Shown: positions 23,500 through 37,704 of the stretch, in pieces
Layout: each line of letters opens with the position of its first letter
Position numbering within the stretch: position 1 is the stretch's first letter
NCBI GenBank assembly: GCA_029204225.1
Contig: CM055096.1
Location: 33,335,209 to 33,399,208, forward strand
From: Diphasiastrum complanatum
Lineage: Eukaryota; Streptophyta; Lycopodiopsida; Lycopodiales; Lycopodiaceae
DNA length: 64,000 nucleotides
Direction: 5' to 3'
The notes under the pieces: generated by a model
Told to the model about the DNA's origin: nothing
Database searches by the model: none
The model's input: only the letters and a program-made list of their open reading frames with translations
Made by a program: the position numbers and the translations under genes

Positions 23500-24240
23500 C
23501 ACCATGTTAAAGATGCACTTGATAAAGATTGTTTGCTACATTGGGTCATGAGAACTATTACCAAAGGTTCCTAGTGTATTTCAGAGAGCTAGCCAAAGTT
23601 GATGTGTAGATTAACAATCAATGTAAAGTGGACGCCTAACGCCCTAGAAGCTTTTCAAAAGATAACAAACACGGCCATCGTTAGAGCGCCCAAGTGGAAG
23701 ATCAAATTTCATGTCTATACTGATACATAGAAATATGCATTGGGAGTGTGTTGACTTAATTCGATGGTGGATATAAAAAAGGATTACTCTATATGCCTTG
23801 CCAATTGGCAACTTCCTGCCAGAATGAACTATACCATAATTGAGCATGAGACCCCTTGCCATGATATTTAGCATTTGTAAGTATTACCATTATCTACGTG
23901 CAAACCCCTTAATATTCTTTGTAGATTATCAGCAACTGATGTACTTGTGAACTAACCCCACACTACCATATGAATCACTTGCTAGCTCTTGTTGTTGTTG
24001 TGGGACAATTACACAAAATGGGAATTGGTCACATGCTTCGATGTTGTTTGATCAGTCATGAGATTATCCCAATCATTAGTGCCACTCATGAGGGAGTCAG
24101 AGGTGGACACTTTGCAACAGAAGCTACCAAATGAAAAATTCTTCAGAGGCTGACATTGCATAAAGATTTTGTGAAACATTGTGTCATGTGTCGAAGGGCA
24201 ACCAAGCCACATGAGGTTGACATGATGCCACATCATCTAT
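23500..24240 (+). mobile_element. Ty3/gypsy pol fossil (RNase H and integrase zinc-finger region)
   Basis: Plus-strand reading shows FHVYTDTSKYALGVC at about 23700, then a stretch equivalent to the gypsy RNase H core, and at about 24080-24230 the integrase N-terminal zinc-finger pattern (GGHFATEATK, KHCVMCRRATKPHEV). No LTRs found. Very decayed, with many breaks; clearly old. Confidence 0.6.
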
Positions 24241-25095
24241 TTTGGTGAAATGTCATTCAAAAAATGAGGACTTGATTACATTTGTCCCATCATGCCATTA
24301 AAAACTCAGGACCTATTTACATTGGTCCCATTCATCTAGCGGCACGTGGAAGTCAAGCTTGATAAATTTTTGTGGCTATTGAGTATTTTACAAAGTAGAG
24401 CTAAAGTTGCTAGATTTCAAGAATCAAGTGGATATTTCACCTTTAAATGAGCATCTTGAAATTGTAAAATACTTGGAAATTTTAAAGACAACAATTTTGA
24501 ACAGAAGATTGAAATTGAGAATCGAAATCAAGATCGATCTTTGGCTTGGATCACCAAAGAACATTTTCGACCATGTCTTCATTCTTGAGGCTTTCTTGAG
24601 TTTTAAAGTTGGATCGACGAATCAAACTAGATCTAAACTATTTCGATCCATGGTTTATTTTTGACTGAAGGTTTATTTTGACCCTTGTGGCTCTTTTGAC
24701 CATGGCGACTATTTTTGACCCAGGTCACAATTCGAATTCAATCCAAGGACGATGTTGACAATTTTCTACTCTATACATACAAGTTTAAGATCTATAATTT
24801 TATCTACTGTAGGATGGATTAGGTATCATAGTAAAACACTTGTAATCATTCTCAATGCCTTAGGACCAAAAGATCTTTTTGCCATCAATAAGCAAGTAGT
24901 GCGCCTAAGTTTTTAAGTCAAGTCATGCAAGATAAGAGCAATTTATACATGTTAGTAGCTTTTGTACGCCTTTGATCATCCTGAATATTGTTTTGTCTTA
25001 ATGAGAAGTGTTTCAGTTCTTGTCTTCAATCTCTGAGTGTCTTACATATTGTTTGTTCAATCAGATTGTTTTTACTTCATCCTTTTACTGTCTGA
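24241..25095. other. No recognised feature
   Basis: AT-rich, with one 85-codon plus-strand frame (24407-24664) lacking a recognisable motif. It ends where similarity to the copia B LTR begins. Confidence 0.4.
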
Positions 25096-25800
25096 ATGGA
25101 TGTCAGCGGATCACCCGATCGCAATTGACGACCTAATTTCTTAGTATAAATAGTTGTTCATATTCATACAGTTTTATTATCAAGTTATCAATCAGAAGAA
25201 GCATTTGAATAGTTAGCTCTCTCTCTCTCACAAGCTTGCAAGCTTGAACACTCTTGAGCTTTTTAGCTCACTTCTTAGAGTTGTTCTAGAGATTGTTACT
25301 GTGTTACTGCTTATCAGCATTGTGCTTAATTCAGACTTTCATTTTAGCCGCTCAGAGATAGCATAGAGTACGCGGCTTTGATCCGCAACTAATTGTACTC
25401 ATTTACTTCTGTTATGTTTTCAAAACTGAATCAATATTGTCTTTTATTGCGTTCTATTTCGTCTCAGAATGTATGTGTTTTCTGGAGTTCTTCGTGACTA
25501 ATTATTTGTCTTGTAATTCGCAAATAATTCGCAACAGATTATTTGTTTGATAATTCAATGTTTTATTGTTTGGCTACGTAATCACTGTAGTACTGATGAT
25601 TTCAAAGTTAGTTACTATAAGCTCAAACGTAATTTCTATCGCTATTGTTTTGTTTGAAATTGATAGGCGTAGTCAAGCATTATAAAATAGGAAGATAGTT
25701 TATTTTTCCATGCACGAAAAGTTTTCTTTCTAGACACTCAAATTAATTTCATTCGTTTCTATTCGAGTTCGATCTATCTTCTGCACACTTCTTTCCGACA
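25096..25800 (+). repeat. 5' LTR (partial) of copia B
   Basis: Matches 29884-30677 from ATGGATGTCAGCGG to the terminal GACA beside the primer site. The first ~170 bp present in the 3' copy are not found here. Confidence 0.8.
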
Positions 25801-28800
25801 TGGTATTAGATGCATTCTCAAAGTAAAGCTGGTCTTATCGCAAACAAGCTGAATGGATCCAATTATCATTTGTGAAAATTTAAGATGAAGACCTTGCTAA
25901 TCGCCAATGAGTTATGGGATGTTGTTATAGGTACAAGAGTAAAACATGAAGATGACGACTCAAAGTGGAAATCAAAGGATGGTAAAGCTTTCGCGCTTAT
26001 TATCCTCAATATATTAGATACATAGATTGGACACATAGCTGAAGCTAAAACGTCAAGAGACGTTTGGGACATTCTGAACTCACTATATGACGTGAGGGAC
26101 GTAGCTACTAAGTTACATCTACGAAGGAAATTCTTCACATTCAAGATGTCTACTGGTGATTCTCTTCAGAGTCACATTAACCAATTTAAGAGTCTCTTGC
26201 AACAGATGGCCACTTTTGGGTCAGTCATAGACGATCAAGACACAATCATGACATTGCTTTCAAGCTTGTTTTCTACATATGAGAACTGGGTGATGATCAT
26301 ATCGACACACTCAGATTTAACTCTTACTAGAGTTATCACTATGTTGCTGCAAGAAGACATTAGAAGAAGTCAAGACACTCTGTCTACTTCTTCCTCTCAA
26401 GCTCTATATGTCAACAAAGGCTCTAAGAGATAGAAGCAGAAAAGCTCCAAGAAGGCTGCAACGAATCAGAAATAGACTCAAAGTCAAGCATCAGATCCAC
26501 AGTTGAAGAAGAAGATGTTTTGTAGGTATTGCAAGCGCAATAACCATGAGATCAAGGATTGCCAAATTTTCCAAGCGAAGAATGCAGCCAAGCAACCTGA
26601 TCAACAAGCAAACACAGTTTCATCATCTCCCTTGGTCGAAGTAGACGAAGGCGCATTCATGGTAAAAAATCAAAGCACATTTTTGGATGATTCATGGTTT
26701 CTGGATTCTGGAGCTACACAACACATGACCAATCAACGTGAGATCTTCAACTCCTACATGCCTTACAACACGAAGAAATTTGTTCATCTTGGTGACAATA
26801 GCATTCACACTATTGAAGGAGAAGATACTGTAAGATTGTGATTCCAGCATGATCAATTCAAATTACTATCAAAGGTCTTATATGTTCCTAAACTCTCTAC
26901 AAATCTGTTATCAATAAGTAGAATTACAGATTTAGATCATAAGGTAGAATTCAAATCTGATCAATGCAAAATTATTGATAGGAGTAATAAGATACTTGCA
27001 CTCAGCAAGAGACATGGTTACTTATATAGATTGGCACATTGTTATTCCGAGTCTAGTCAAGCCTTGATAACCTCCGTTCTAGTCAATAAAGTACTACTAT
27101 GGCATCATCGCTTAGGACACTTGCATTATGCATCTGTTTTGAACATGTCCAAACAATCCATGGTTCTTGATCTCGACTATCCATCTGGTAAGATCAGTCT
27201 CCCTGGTTGTCATAGCTGCATCTTTGGAAAGCAGATTAGGATTCCTTTTAGATCAAACCATAGGCATGTAGCAAAAGATCTGTTAGATATTGTTCATACA
27301 TATATATGTGGACCTATGAAAACTCCTTCATTTCTAGATGCAAAGCCTTTCATTACCTTTATTGACAAATTCTCCAGAAAAACAGTTGTTTATTTCATTA
27401 AACAGATATTAAAAACTCTCATAAAATTCAGACAATTCAAAGAGCATGCTGAGAATCAATTTGGCAAACGAATCAAAGCACTGAGGTCAGATAACGGGGG
27501 AGAATACATGTCCACCAAATTCATGGAGTATTGCCTTAACAACGACATTGAGCAATAATACATTACCTCCTATTTGCCTCAGTCAAATGGTCTTGCTGAG
27601 AGAAAGAACATAATCTTAGTGGAATCGGGCAAAGTGCATGTTATCACATGCGACACTTCCGAAGTGCTTCTAGGTTGAAGCTATCTCAATAGCAACCTAT
27701 ATTCAGAACAAATGTCCTATTAAAGGACTCTCAGACAAAATACCATTCAAAGTTTGGACATGTACCAAACCTTCTTTATCAAACTTATGATTTTTTTGGA
27801 TGTACTGCTTTTGTGCAGATACATTGTGATCTCAAGAAGAAACTCAACTTCTAGAGTATCAAATGTGTTTTCATCAGCTACACTACTTCAGATCAAGCCT
27901 ACAAGTTGTTTGATCCCATCGAGTCAAAGATATTCACTAGCTGGGATATCACTTTCATCAAAGATCAGTTTCAAGACCTCAAAGGAAAGGGCAGTCCCCA
28001 CGTAGCCGACCCATCAGATTCTCCTGACGCATTGAAATTTTCTATTCCGTAGGCGACTATTCCTATTGAAGGTCCAAGCTCTTCTACTTTTGATGAACAA
28101 CAAATCAACGACGAATCAGAAGATGATGATTTGCAGATCAACAACTACAATATGATCGAAATGATCAACTTCCTCTATTAACCAAAAGATCATCAAGGAC
28201 TAGCAGACCACCTGAGAGGTATATCAACGTCTCTGTAGACTGTCCAAGAGGCACTCAATCAGCCTGATTCAGATCTCTAGAAAGAAGCTATGGATAAAGA
28301 GTATTCATCTCTTATCAAGAACCAGACATGGACAATTGTCGAATTACCTGCTAGCAAAAACGTAGTTGATTGCAAATGGATTTTCAACGTCAAGTACAAT
28401 GTAGATGGAAGCATCAACAGGAGAAAGGCACGACTTGTCGCTAGAGGATTTTCTCAGGTATACAACGTTGATTACACTAAGACCTTCAGTCCAGTAGTCA
28501 AGCATTCTTGTAATAGACTTTTGCTATCAGTTGCTGCTGCAGCAGATTTGGAAATACATCAAATGGATGTACAGACAACATATCTCAATGGAGTTATTGA
28601 AGGAAACATTTACATGGTGCAACTCGAAGGTTATATTATCGAGGGTAAATATAATCACGTGTGTAAACTCCATAAGGTACTTTATGGCTTGAAGCAATTT
28701 GCTCGAGCATGGTTTCAAAGGATCAATACTTTTCTTATTGACCACGACTACACACCTAGCTCTTCAGATTCAAACATTTACTTCAAAGTAGTGCAACAAT

Positions 28801-29741
28801 CTTTTATCATTATCAATTTATATGTGGAGGATACATTGCTTTTCAGCGATAGTACCGATCTGATAAAAGAGGACAAGACAATGCTATCTTCCAAATTCGA
28901 CATGACTGATCTGGGCGAAGCTCATTTCTGTCTTGGTATACAAATCCATAGAGACAGAAAACAGAAGTTGGTCTACATTACACAATAGAAGTTGGTCTAC
29001 ATTACACAACAGAGGTACATCTACAACAAGTTAGTCAGATATGATATGATGAATTGCAAGTTAGCTCTCTCACCAATGGAATCAGGACTCAAATTGTCAA
29101 AGGACCAATGTCCCTAAACATTTTATGAGAAGCAGCAGATGCATGAGTATCCTTACCATTCTATTATAGGATCTCTTATGTACGCCATGATCTGTACCAG
29201 GCCAGACATAGCTTTTGCAGTCAGCTCTCTCAGTTAGTTTATAACTAATCCTGGTATAACACATTGGAAGGCTCTTATCAGAGTCATGAGATATCTTCAA
29301 GATACTATGGACTTTTGCATTTGTTATGGAGCAGTTGGCAATGACAATCTCAAGTTACTCAGTGGTTACACAGATGCAAGTTGGGCAGGAGATGTAGACA
29401 CTCATAAATCCACTCGATAGCTCTATCTTCCACTGAATCAGAGCATATCACAGCCTCTCAAGCTACAAAGGAAGCAATTTGGTTGAAGAACTTGCTCTTA
29501 GATATCGGTCTGAATCAATATGCTCCGACGACATTATTTTGTGATAATCAAAGTGCCATTGCTCTAGTAGCCAACCCTAGATTTCATTCTAGGAGTAAGC
29601 ACATTGAACTGAAGTATCATTTCATCAGAAGCAAAGTTCTCAACGAAGAGGTTAGATTGCAGTACTGTAGAACACAAGATATGACAGTAGATGATGAGAT
29701 TTAAGGGAACTGTCATCTTTTTTGGGTTTTTCGCAAAATCC

Positions 29742-29771
29742 CGACACTGTCACCTTTTTGCGACAGTGTCG
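29742..29771. repeat. Perfect 10-bp stem hairpin in LTR
   Basis: CGACACTGTC, a 10-nt loop, then GACAGTGTCG. Located near the start of the copia B 3' LTR, upstream of the TATA-like box. Confidence 0.85.
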
Positions 29772-30002
29772 TCTGTGGCTGTATTAGTTCATTTCTGCAA
29801 AGTGATAGTTTCGGTTCATTTATGCAGACAGACTATTTATAGCCAATTTCACCGCTTATCAGCAATCAATGATAAGGAACCGGATGGATGTCAGCGGATC
29901 ACCCGATCGCAATTGACGACCTAATTTTTTAGTATAAATAGTTGTTCATATTCATACAGTTTTATTATCAAGTTATCAATCAAAAGAAGCATTTGAATAG
30001 TT

Positions 30003-30144
<142 letters not shown>

Positions 30145-30677
30145 CTCAAGCCTGCGAGCTTGAACACTCCTGAGCATTCCATTGCGCTTAATTAAAATTT
30201 TCATTTTAGCCACTCAAAGATAACATAGAGTACGCGACTTTGATCCGCAACTTATTATACTCATTTACTTCTGTTACATTTTCATACTGAATCAATACTA
30301 TCTTTTATTGCATTTAGTTTCGTCTCAGAATGTATGCATTTTTTGGAGTTCTTCGCGATTAATTATTTGTCTTGTAATTCGCAAATAATTCACGACAGAT
30401 TATTTGTCTGATAATTCAATGCTTTATTGTTTGGCTACATAATCACTGTAGTACTGATAATTTCAAAGTTAGTTACTATAAGCTCAAACGTAATTTCTAT
30501 CACTATTGTTTTGTTTGAAATTGATAGGCGTAGTCATGCATTGTGAAAGAGGAAGATAGTTTATTCCGCCATGCACAAAAAGGTTTCTTTATAGATACTC
30601 AAATTAATTTCATTCGTTTGTATTCGAGTTCGTTTCTTTTTGAGTTTGACCTATCTTCTGCACACCTCTTTTCGACA

Positions 30678-32235
30678 TCGATCACATACTGAAGATCAAA
30701 GAGATTCGTGACCAATTAGCAACAGTTGGAGAGTGAGTACATGACCATGAGATCGTGCAATTGACATTGAATAGTTTGAGTGAGTCACATCAGATGTTTG
30801 TGACGAGTATATCCACAAGAGAAAATCTTCCAACCTATGATGAACTAGGTGGATTGCTTTTGCAGGAAGAACTTGAATCATCGTAATAGGGGCTATGATC
30901 AAGCTCTTGCAATTAGAGGATGAGGCGGAAGATTTGGACGTGGAAGGTATCAATCGAGAGGAGGAAACTCAAGCCGAGGATCATTTCAACAATTTCATGA
31001 GCAAGTCAATGATAGTTTGAATCGAGGCAATTGAAATCAAGGCCGAGGTCAAGGACGCGACTATTCCAAACAAAAAACTTGGAAATTGTAGATACTGCAA
31101 CAAACCTGGCCATTGGGAGCATGAATGCTTCAATAAATAGAAAGAGATAGAACAAAGAAAAGACAAATGGCAAGTGGACAATTATGCTGATCAACATCAA
31201 TACAATGACAATCAATATGAAGATGATACAGGTGAGAGTTCAAGCTTGTTCATTATAGCATTAATGACAAGTGATGAAGCTAAGGATACCTGGTACATTG
31301 ATAGTGGTGCATCCAAGCACATGACTTCAAGGAAAGAGTGGTTTTTAGAACTCAAGGAAACTCACAATGGTGATGAAGTTGGACAAACCGATGGCCAATT
31401 ACTATCTATTAAAGGATTTGGAGTGGTACCCATGAAGCTAGCCAATGGGATGATAAAACGGATAAACAACGTGCAATATGTACCTGGTTTAGCCAACAAT
31501 CTACTATCAGTTGGGACAATGGCTGATCAACAACTCAAGGTGGAGTTTGATAATGACAAATGTCTTGTCAAGGACATCAAGAATTACTACAAAGGGATTG
31601 CTACAGGAGCTAGAGTCAATGGGAATCGAGTCTACAAATTGAATGCGAGATCTTTTCCTCAAGCTATTGTAAGCATTGCTGATAGTCGGAGTGATTTTTG
31701 GCATCAACAATTTGGTCATATTAGTGATCAAAGTCTACAGATTCTCAAAAGAGGTAATCTAGTTATTGGATTGCCTAATATTTCTTTTGATAGAAAAATA
31801 TGTGAAGGTTGTATTTTGGGAAAACAACGCAGAGAAAGATTTTTCAAAAGTGGAACAAGGAGAGTCAGTGGCATCCTAGATCTTGTCCACAGTGATCTAT
31901 GTGGACCCATGTAGAATAGATCTCTTAGTGGCTACTATTACTTTATTACCTTCATTGATGATTATAGCAGATGCATTTGGATTTATTTCATAAGCAAAAA
32001 ATCAGATGCTTTTGCTAAATTCAAAAAATTCAAGGCATTAGTTGAAAAACAAACAAAATGTTGCATCAAGACTTTGAGATCTGATGGAGGTGGCGAGTAT
32101 TTTTCGACAGAATTTATTGATTTTTGCAAAGATCAAGGGATCAAGAGGCAAACTAAAACACCTTACTCACCACATCAAAACGGAGTTGCAGAACAAAAGA
32201 ACAGATCTATTTTTGAGATGGCCAGGGCGATGCTC
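30678..32235 (+). mobile_element. Ty1/copia fossil C (gag to integrase), interrupted by copia D
   Basis: Gag C-terminal part (~30680-30880), zinc knuckle (~31085-31130, CRYCNKPGHWEHEC), protease (~31290, YIDSGASKHMTS), pre-integrase (~31690, FWHQQFGHISDQS; CEGCILGKQRR) and integrase core (~31910-32230, DDYSRCIW, SDGGGEYFS, KTPYSPHQNGVAEQ). It stops exactly where the copia D 5' LTR begins. A different family from B and D. The left end abuts the 3' LTR of copia B, so its own LTR is not visible. Several breaks; older than D. Confidence 0.8.
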
Positions 32236-32910
32236 AATTCACAATTCTAGCTTGACTAGTTTTGGTCATATGACTTGTAAATAGTTAGATGGTCATGATG
32301 TGGCTTGTCACACGTGCCAAATAGCATAGGATTCCATTCATAAGGATGTTCTCAAGTAGACCTAAGTGTTAGAACCTTTGGAATGAGTCCAAATTATGCT
32401 TAGATACGAGGGAGAAAAAATAGGAGCTATTTTTGGTAATTTTTGCATTGTTGAGGGATCTCCAAAATTCCAACCCTAACTTGGTAGGGATGAAAGATCC
32501 ACCAAAATTAGCATTAGGGATAGGTTTAGGGCTACTCATACCTGCCCAAAACCGTGATGGATCATGTATATATAGGTGATGATATCTCACCAAAATCAAT
32601 CAAGCAATTTCATGTTTTTTCTCTCATAATGGTGCAATTGCTCTCTATGTTCATAATTGTTTGAGTACTTGTGATTACTAATGATTATAGGATTGAATGT
32701 AGGTCTGGTGTACAGTACTCAGACTGTGGGAGGCCGTACTTTCACACGTGTGAAGCCTTCTTCAAGAATTTGGGCCATTTAGTGAGGTTCAAGCATAGAT
32801 TTTTGATGGATTTTGATGGTTAAACTTGTGCTAATCTTATGAAATCATAAGCTATTGTTTCCCTCATCATTTCAAGTGTTTTAGGATCCTTATTTGCTGT
32901 AATTTTTACA
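32236..32910 (+). repeat. 5' LTR of copia D
   Basis: Aligned end to end with the 3' LTR from AATTCACAATTCTAGC to TAATTTTTACA; ends directly at the primer site. Contains a TATA-like ATGTATATATAGG near 32564. Confidence 0.92.
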
Positions 32911-35900
32911 TGGTATCAGAGCCTAAAGGCTGAAATGATCTAAATCCTTGGTTTTCATTCAATTTGATCACAATTTTTGATCTAAATCTTGTGTAGATTG
33001 GATCTTAGCATCTAGTATTGATTCTAGAACTCAAAGTGAGTCAAATACATTGGAGATTGGTCTTGTGTGACTTCATTTGCAGGTGTTTAGGTGTCTAAAA
33101 CCAGAGGCAAAGTTGAATTCAATTCACATTACCAAGATAGCAAGTTTTGCTTGCTCCAAGCATTGATTTCTAAGCGAGTTTTGGAGGTGATTTCATAGAG
33201 GAGGCTTTCTAGCATTCAAGGAGAGGGAAGATCAGAGTTTTGGGGACTCTTCAAGGCTGTTCTAAGGTGTAGTAGGCACCTCCTAAAGTGATTTAGGTTC
33301 AGTCCAACCATTGCTTGACTTATGCACCAAATTAGATCAATTTTTCATCAATTTTGATCATTTTTTGCTTGTGATTGGATAGTAGATTGTGTTGCATCCT
33401 CATTAAGTTCCATTTAGATCTTTTACAAGTGATTTTGGAAGTATATTAGGTTGCTGAAATTCACTCTTGATCAGATCATTTGGAAGCTTTAATGTTCTTT
33501 ATAGAAAGAGGGGCAATTCTACTAGTATTCTCTACTTCAATCAAGCAAGTGCATTGTTTCTAGTATTCTATGATTTGATTTTGTTAGAGATCATTCTTAG
33601 ATCTTTATAGGAAGTCTATTACTGATCTTTTCAGGTCCCTAAGAAGTGGGATAAGGTAGACCTTCAATCAAATCAATAGAAGTAACCTTCATTTGTGTCA
33701 AGTCCTTGATTAGGAGACTAGATGGCATCTATAAATGCATATCTTTTGGATACTAATGAAAGGCTCAACAAAACTAACTATTCCATATGGAAAGTTAGAA
33801 TGGAATCTATCATGATCATGCAAGATCTGATGGAAATTGTAAATGGTAAGGAGGGTGAACCTATTCATCCTCAAGAAAAAGCCAAATACATCAAGAGGTG
33901 CAATGTTGCACTACATTGCATAAAAATGAATGTTGCAAATGAACTCTTAAGAGAGGTAGGAGATTGCACTTCAGATCAAGATTCTTGGGAGACTTTGCAA
34001 AAGGTCTATGAATCCAAGAACCAAACTAGAATGTTAGCTTTGAAGAATCAAATCTATAGAAGCTATCAAAAGAAAGGAGAGAGTGCACATACTTTTGTCC
34101 TAAGAGTAAAGGAATTGAACAAAGAGCTAGCCTTTATAGGTGACCCTATCAAGGATGAAGAGCTTGTTCAACTCATATTGAATGGACTAAGCTTTGAATT
34201 TGACAATTTGGTTCAGGGATATGCAATTATGGGTAAGCTACCCATACTTGAAGAACTCCAAGGCACACTCATGGCCGAGGAATCAAGAAGGAGCCAAATG
34301 CAAGAGAGGATGGATAGGCTTTCCATCCAAGGTGGAGATGACCAAGCTCTCTTCACCAAAGGCAAAGGCAAGTCCAAAGGCAAAGGATCAACATTCAAGA
34401 AGTCTACAAAGCTTGAGGATCAAGAAGGACCCTCAAAGGCATCTCCATCAACCACCAAAGTCAAGAAAGACAAATCAAAGGTGAAGTGCTACTATTGTAG
34501 CAAGATGGGGCATTATGCCTCGGAATGCTTTAAGAGGAAGCAAGATCAAAGCCAAGCCAACATGAGCAAAGAGGAGGAGGAGGAGAGTTCACATGAGGAC
34601 TCTCTCATGATGTCCATATTTTCTTCAACAAGCTTCAAAGGAGAAGATCCTTGGTGGATTGACTTGGGTGCTAGTTCACACGTGACTAGTAAAAGGGAGT
34701 TTTTCTCTTCTCTCTTATCTTATGATGGACCTATAAAATCTATCTATACAGCAAATGATGAAGCTTGTAAGATTGAAGGAGTTGGTAGCATTCCCCTTTG
34801 CTTAGGATCTTCCAAAAAGATCAACATAGAAGGTGTTTTGTACATTCCTACAATAACAAAGAATCTACTAAGTGTTGGCCAAATGGTAGACAATGGTTTC
34901 AATGTTGACTTTGCTTCAAATGAATGTTTCATCAAGAAGAAGGGTAAGATAGTGGCTAAGGGCACTAGACTTGGCAAACTTTATAAGTTGGATGCATTTG
35001 TGGATACTAATGTTGTCATGTTGGCCGAGAAGAGCAAGATATCTACTTTTACTTTATGGCACAAAAGACTTGGACATGTCAACTCGGGTTCCATGGAGAC
35101 TATGATCAAGGAGGAGTATGCTTTAGGCCTACCAAGGTCTATTGGGAAGGAAGACAAGGTTTGTGAAGCTTGTGCCTTATCCAAGGCACATAAGAAGGTG
35201 TTTCCTAACTCCATCACAAAGTCATCTCATTCTCTTGAACTCATACACTCGGATGTGCACATTGCTAGCACCAAATCTAATGGAGGTTCATCCATGTTTT
35301 TAACCTTCATTGATGACTACTCAAGATATTGTTGGGTGTTCTTACTTTCCTTCAAGTCTCAAGTATTTGATACTTTTGTAAAGTTCAAGTTGTTTGTGGA
35401 AAAGCATCATAATCATAGCATCAAGATTCTTAGAAGTGACAATGGTGGAGAATTCATCTCCAATGAGTTCAAGGCCTTTTGTGAGGAGGAAGGGATCAAG
35501 AAAGAGACTTCTTGTCCTTACACTCCTCAACAAAATGGAGTTTCTGAAAGAAGGAATAGAACATTATGTGAATGTTCTAAGGCTTTAAGATTAGATGCTT
35601 GTTTGCCCAAATCCTTTTGGGGTGAGTCTCTTGTATGTGCAAACTACTTGATGAATAGGGTGTCTTGCAAAGCAATTGAAGGCAAAACTCCTTATGAGAT
35701 GTTGTATGGAAAGAAACCCAATCTTAATCACTTGAAAGTTTTTGGGTGTATATGTTATGTGCATGTGCCATTGGAAACAAGAACCAAGGAGGATCCATCT
35801 TCCACAAGAGGGATCATGCTTGGATATGCAAGCTCAAGCAAGGGCTACAAAGTCTATCTCCCATCCTTGAACAAATTTGTTGTTTCAAGGGATGTCATCT

Positions 35901-37704
35901 TAGATGAACATCATATGCATATGCTTGAAGAAGGCTCAAGTGCTCCAACAATCAAGAAGAAGATGGCCGAGGAGCAAGATCTTGGTTTTGAGGAGGAGCT
36001 CATGGAGGAGCAAGCACCAAACCCACCTATCACACCAAGGAGATCTTCAAGGGCAAAAGTGGAGCCATCAAGGCTCACATATCAAGGCAAAGGATAGCAA
36101 GTTGAGGGTATCTCATCCACTTCTTATGCTTTATCTAGTTTTGAAGAACCGTCTAATGTTGAAGATGCATTGAACTCCAAAGAATGGTATAAAGCTATGT
36201 TGGATGAGTATGATGCCTTGATTGAGAATGAAACTTGGTTGCTTGTTGAGAGACCTCAAAGGAATGTAATAGGATGCAAGTGGGTCTTCAAGCTTAAGTT
36301 GAATGAAAATGGGAGTGTTAACAAACATAAAGCAAGATTAGTTGCAAAAGGTTATGCTCAAGAGAGAGGGATAGACTATGAGGAAACTTTTGCACCTGTG
36401 GCCAAGATGGTCACAATAAGGCTAATCATTGCACTTGCATCACATTTTGGATGGATTCTATGTCAAATGGATGTCTCTAATGCTTTCTTGAATGGTTTTT
36501 TGGAAGAGGATATCTATATGGAGTAGCCACAAGGGTTCATCAAGCATGGAATGGAGAACAAAGTATGCCATCTCCAAAGAAGCATCTATGGCTTGAAGCA
36601 AGCCTCGAGATCTTGGAATTCAAGACTACATTGCTATCTTATTTCACTTTCTTTTGTTCAAAGTGAATATGATCCTACTCTTTACATTAAGTTTGATGAT
36701 GTTGGTATTGTACTTTTACTCATTTATGTAGATGACATCATCATTAGTGGAAATAGTGTTGATGGTATTGAAAAAATCAAGATAGATCTATCCTTAGAGT
36801 TCAAGATGGTAGATCTAGGGTGTCTTCACTTCATCTTAGGCATAGAAGTACTTAGAGGGTCTGATTTTATCTTTATAAGTCAAGTAAACTATGCTCAAAG
36901 TCTTTTGAAGAAGTTTAAGATGGAAGTATGCAAAAGTGTTGACACACCAATGGAGCAAGATGTAAAAGTGCCAAATGAAGATGATGAAAGATCCTTCATG
37001 GACATCACTTTGTTTAGGCAACTTATAGGTTCCTTAATGTGGATCACTATAACTAGACCAGATCTTAGCTTTAGTGTATGTAGGTTGAGCCAATCCATGA
37101 AAAAGCCATTGAATATCCATTGGAAAAAGGCTAAGAGGATTCTAAGATACATCTCGGGTACATTGGATTTTGGGATTCTATATAGAGGAGATGTGATTAA
37201 CCTTCATGCATTTAGTGATTCAGATTTTGTAGGGGACAAGAGGGATAGGAAATCAACAAGTGCCTATTCAATTTTCATAGGAGAAGGTGTGGTTTCATGG
37301 CTTTGAAAAAAGCAAGAAACTATATCTCTATCTTCAACCGAGGCCGAGTACAAAGCTTTGACAACCACTACAAAGGAGGTACTTTGGATCAAGAGATTAT
37401 TGGTGGAACTAAAGATCATGGATTCAGAGGAGGCACCAATCATCTACAATGACAATATATCAGCCCAACACCTTGCATCTAACCCAATCTTCCATGCAAG
37501 ATCTAAGCACATTGAGATATGCCATCACTTTGTGAGAGAAATGGTGCAAGCCAAGGAGATTGCTTTGGAGCATGTTCCAAGAAATGAATGTGTAGCTGAT
37601 CTACTTACTAAACCACTTCAAAAGACACCTTTTATGAAGTTCAGATCATCACTTGGAGTGATTAGTAAAGCAATGATTGAACCAAGCTAGATAGTGAGGA
37701 GGAG

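Noticed and set aside
32369-32599. 76-residue minus-strand frame, present identically at 37845-38075
   Set aside because: It occurs twice because it lies in both LTRs of copia D; antisense frame in an LTR, no motif.
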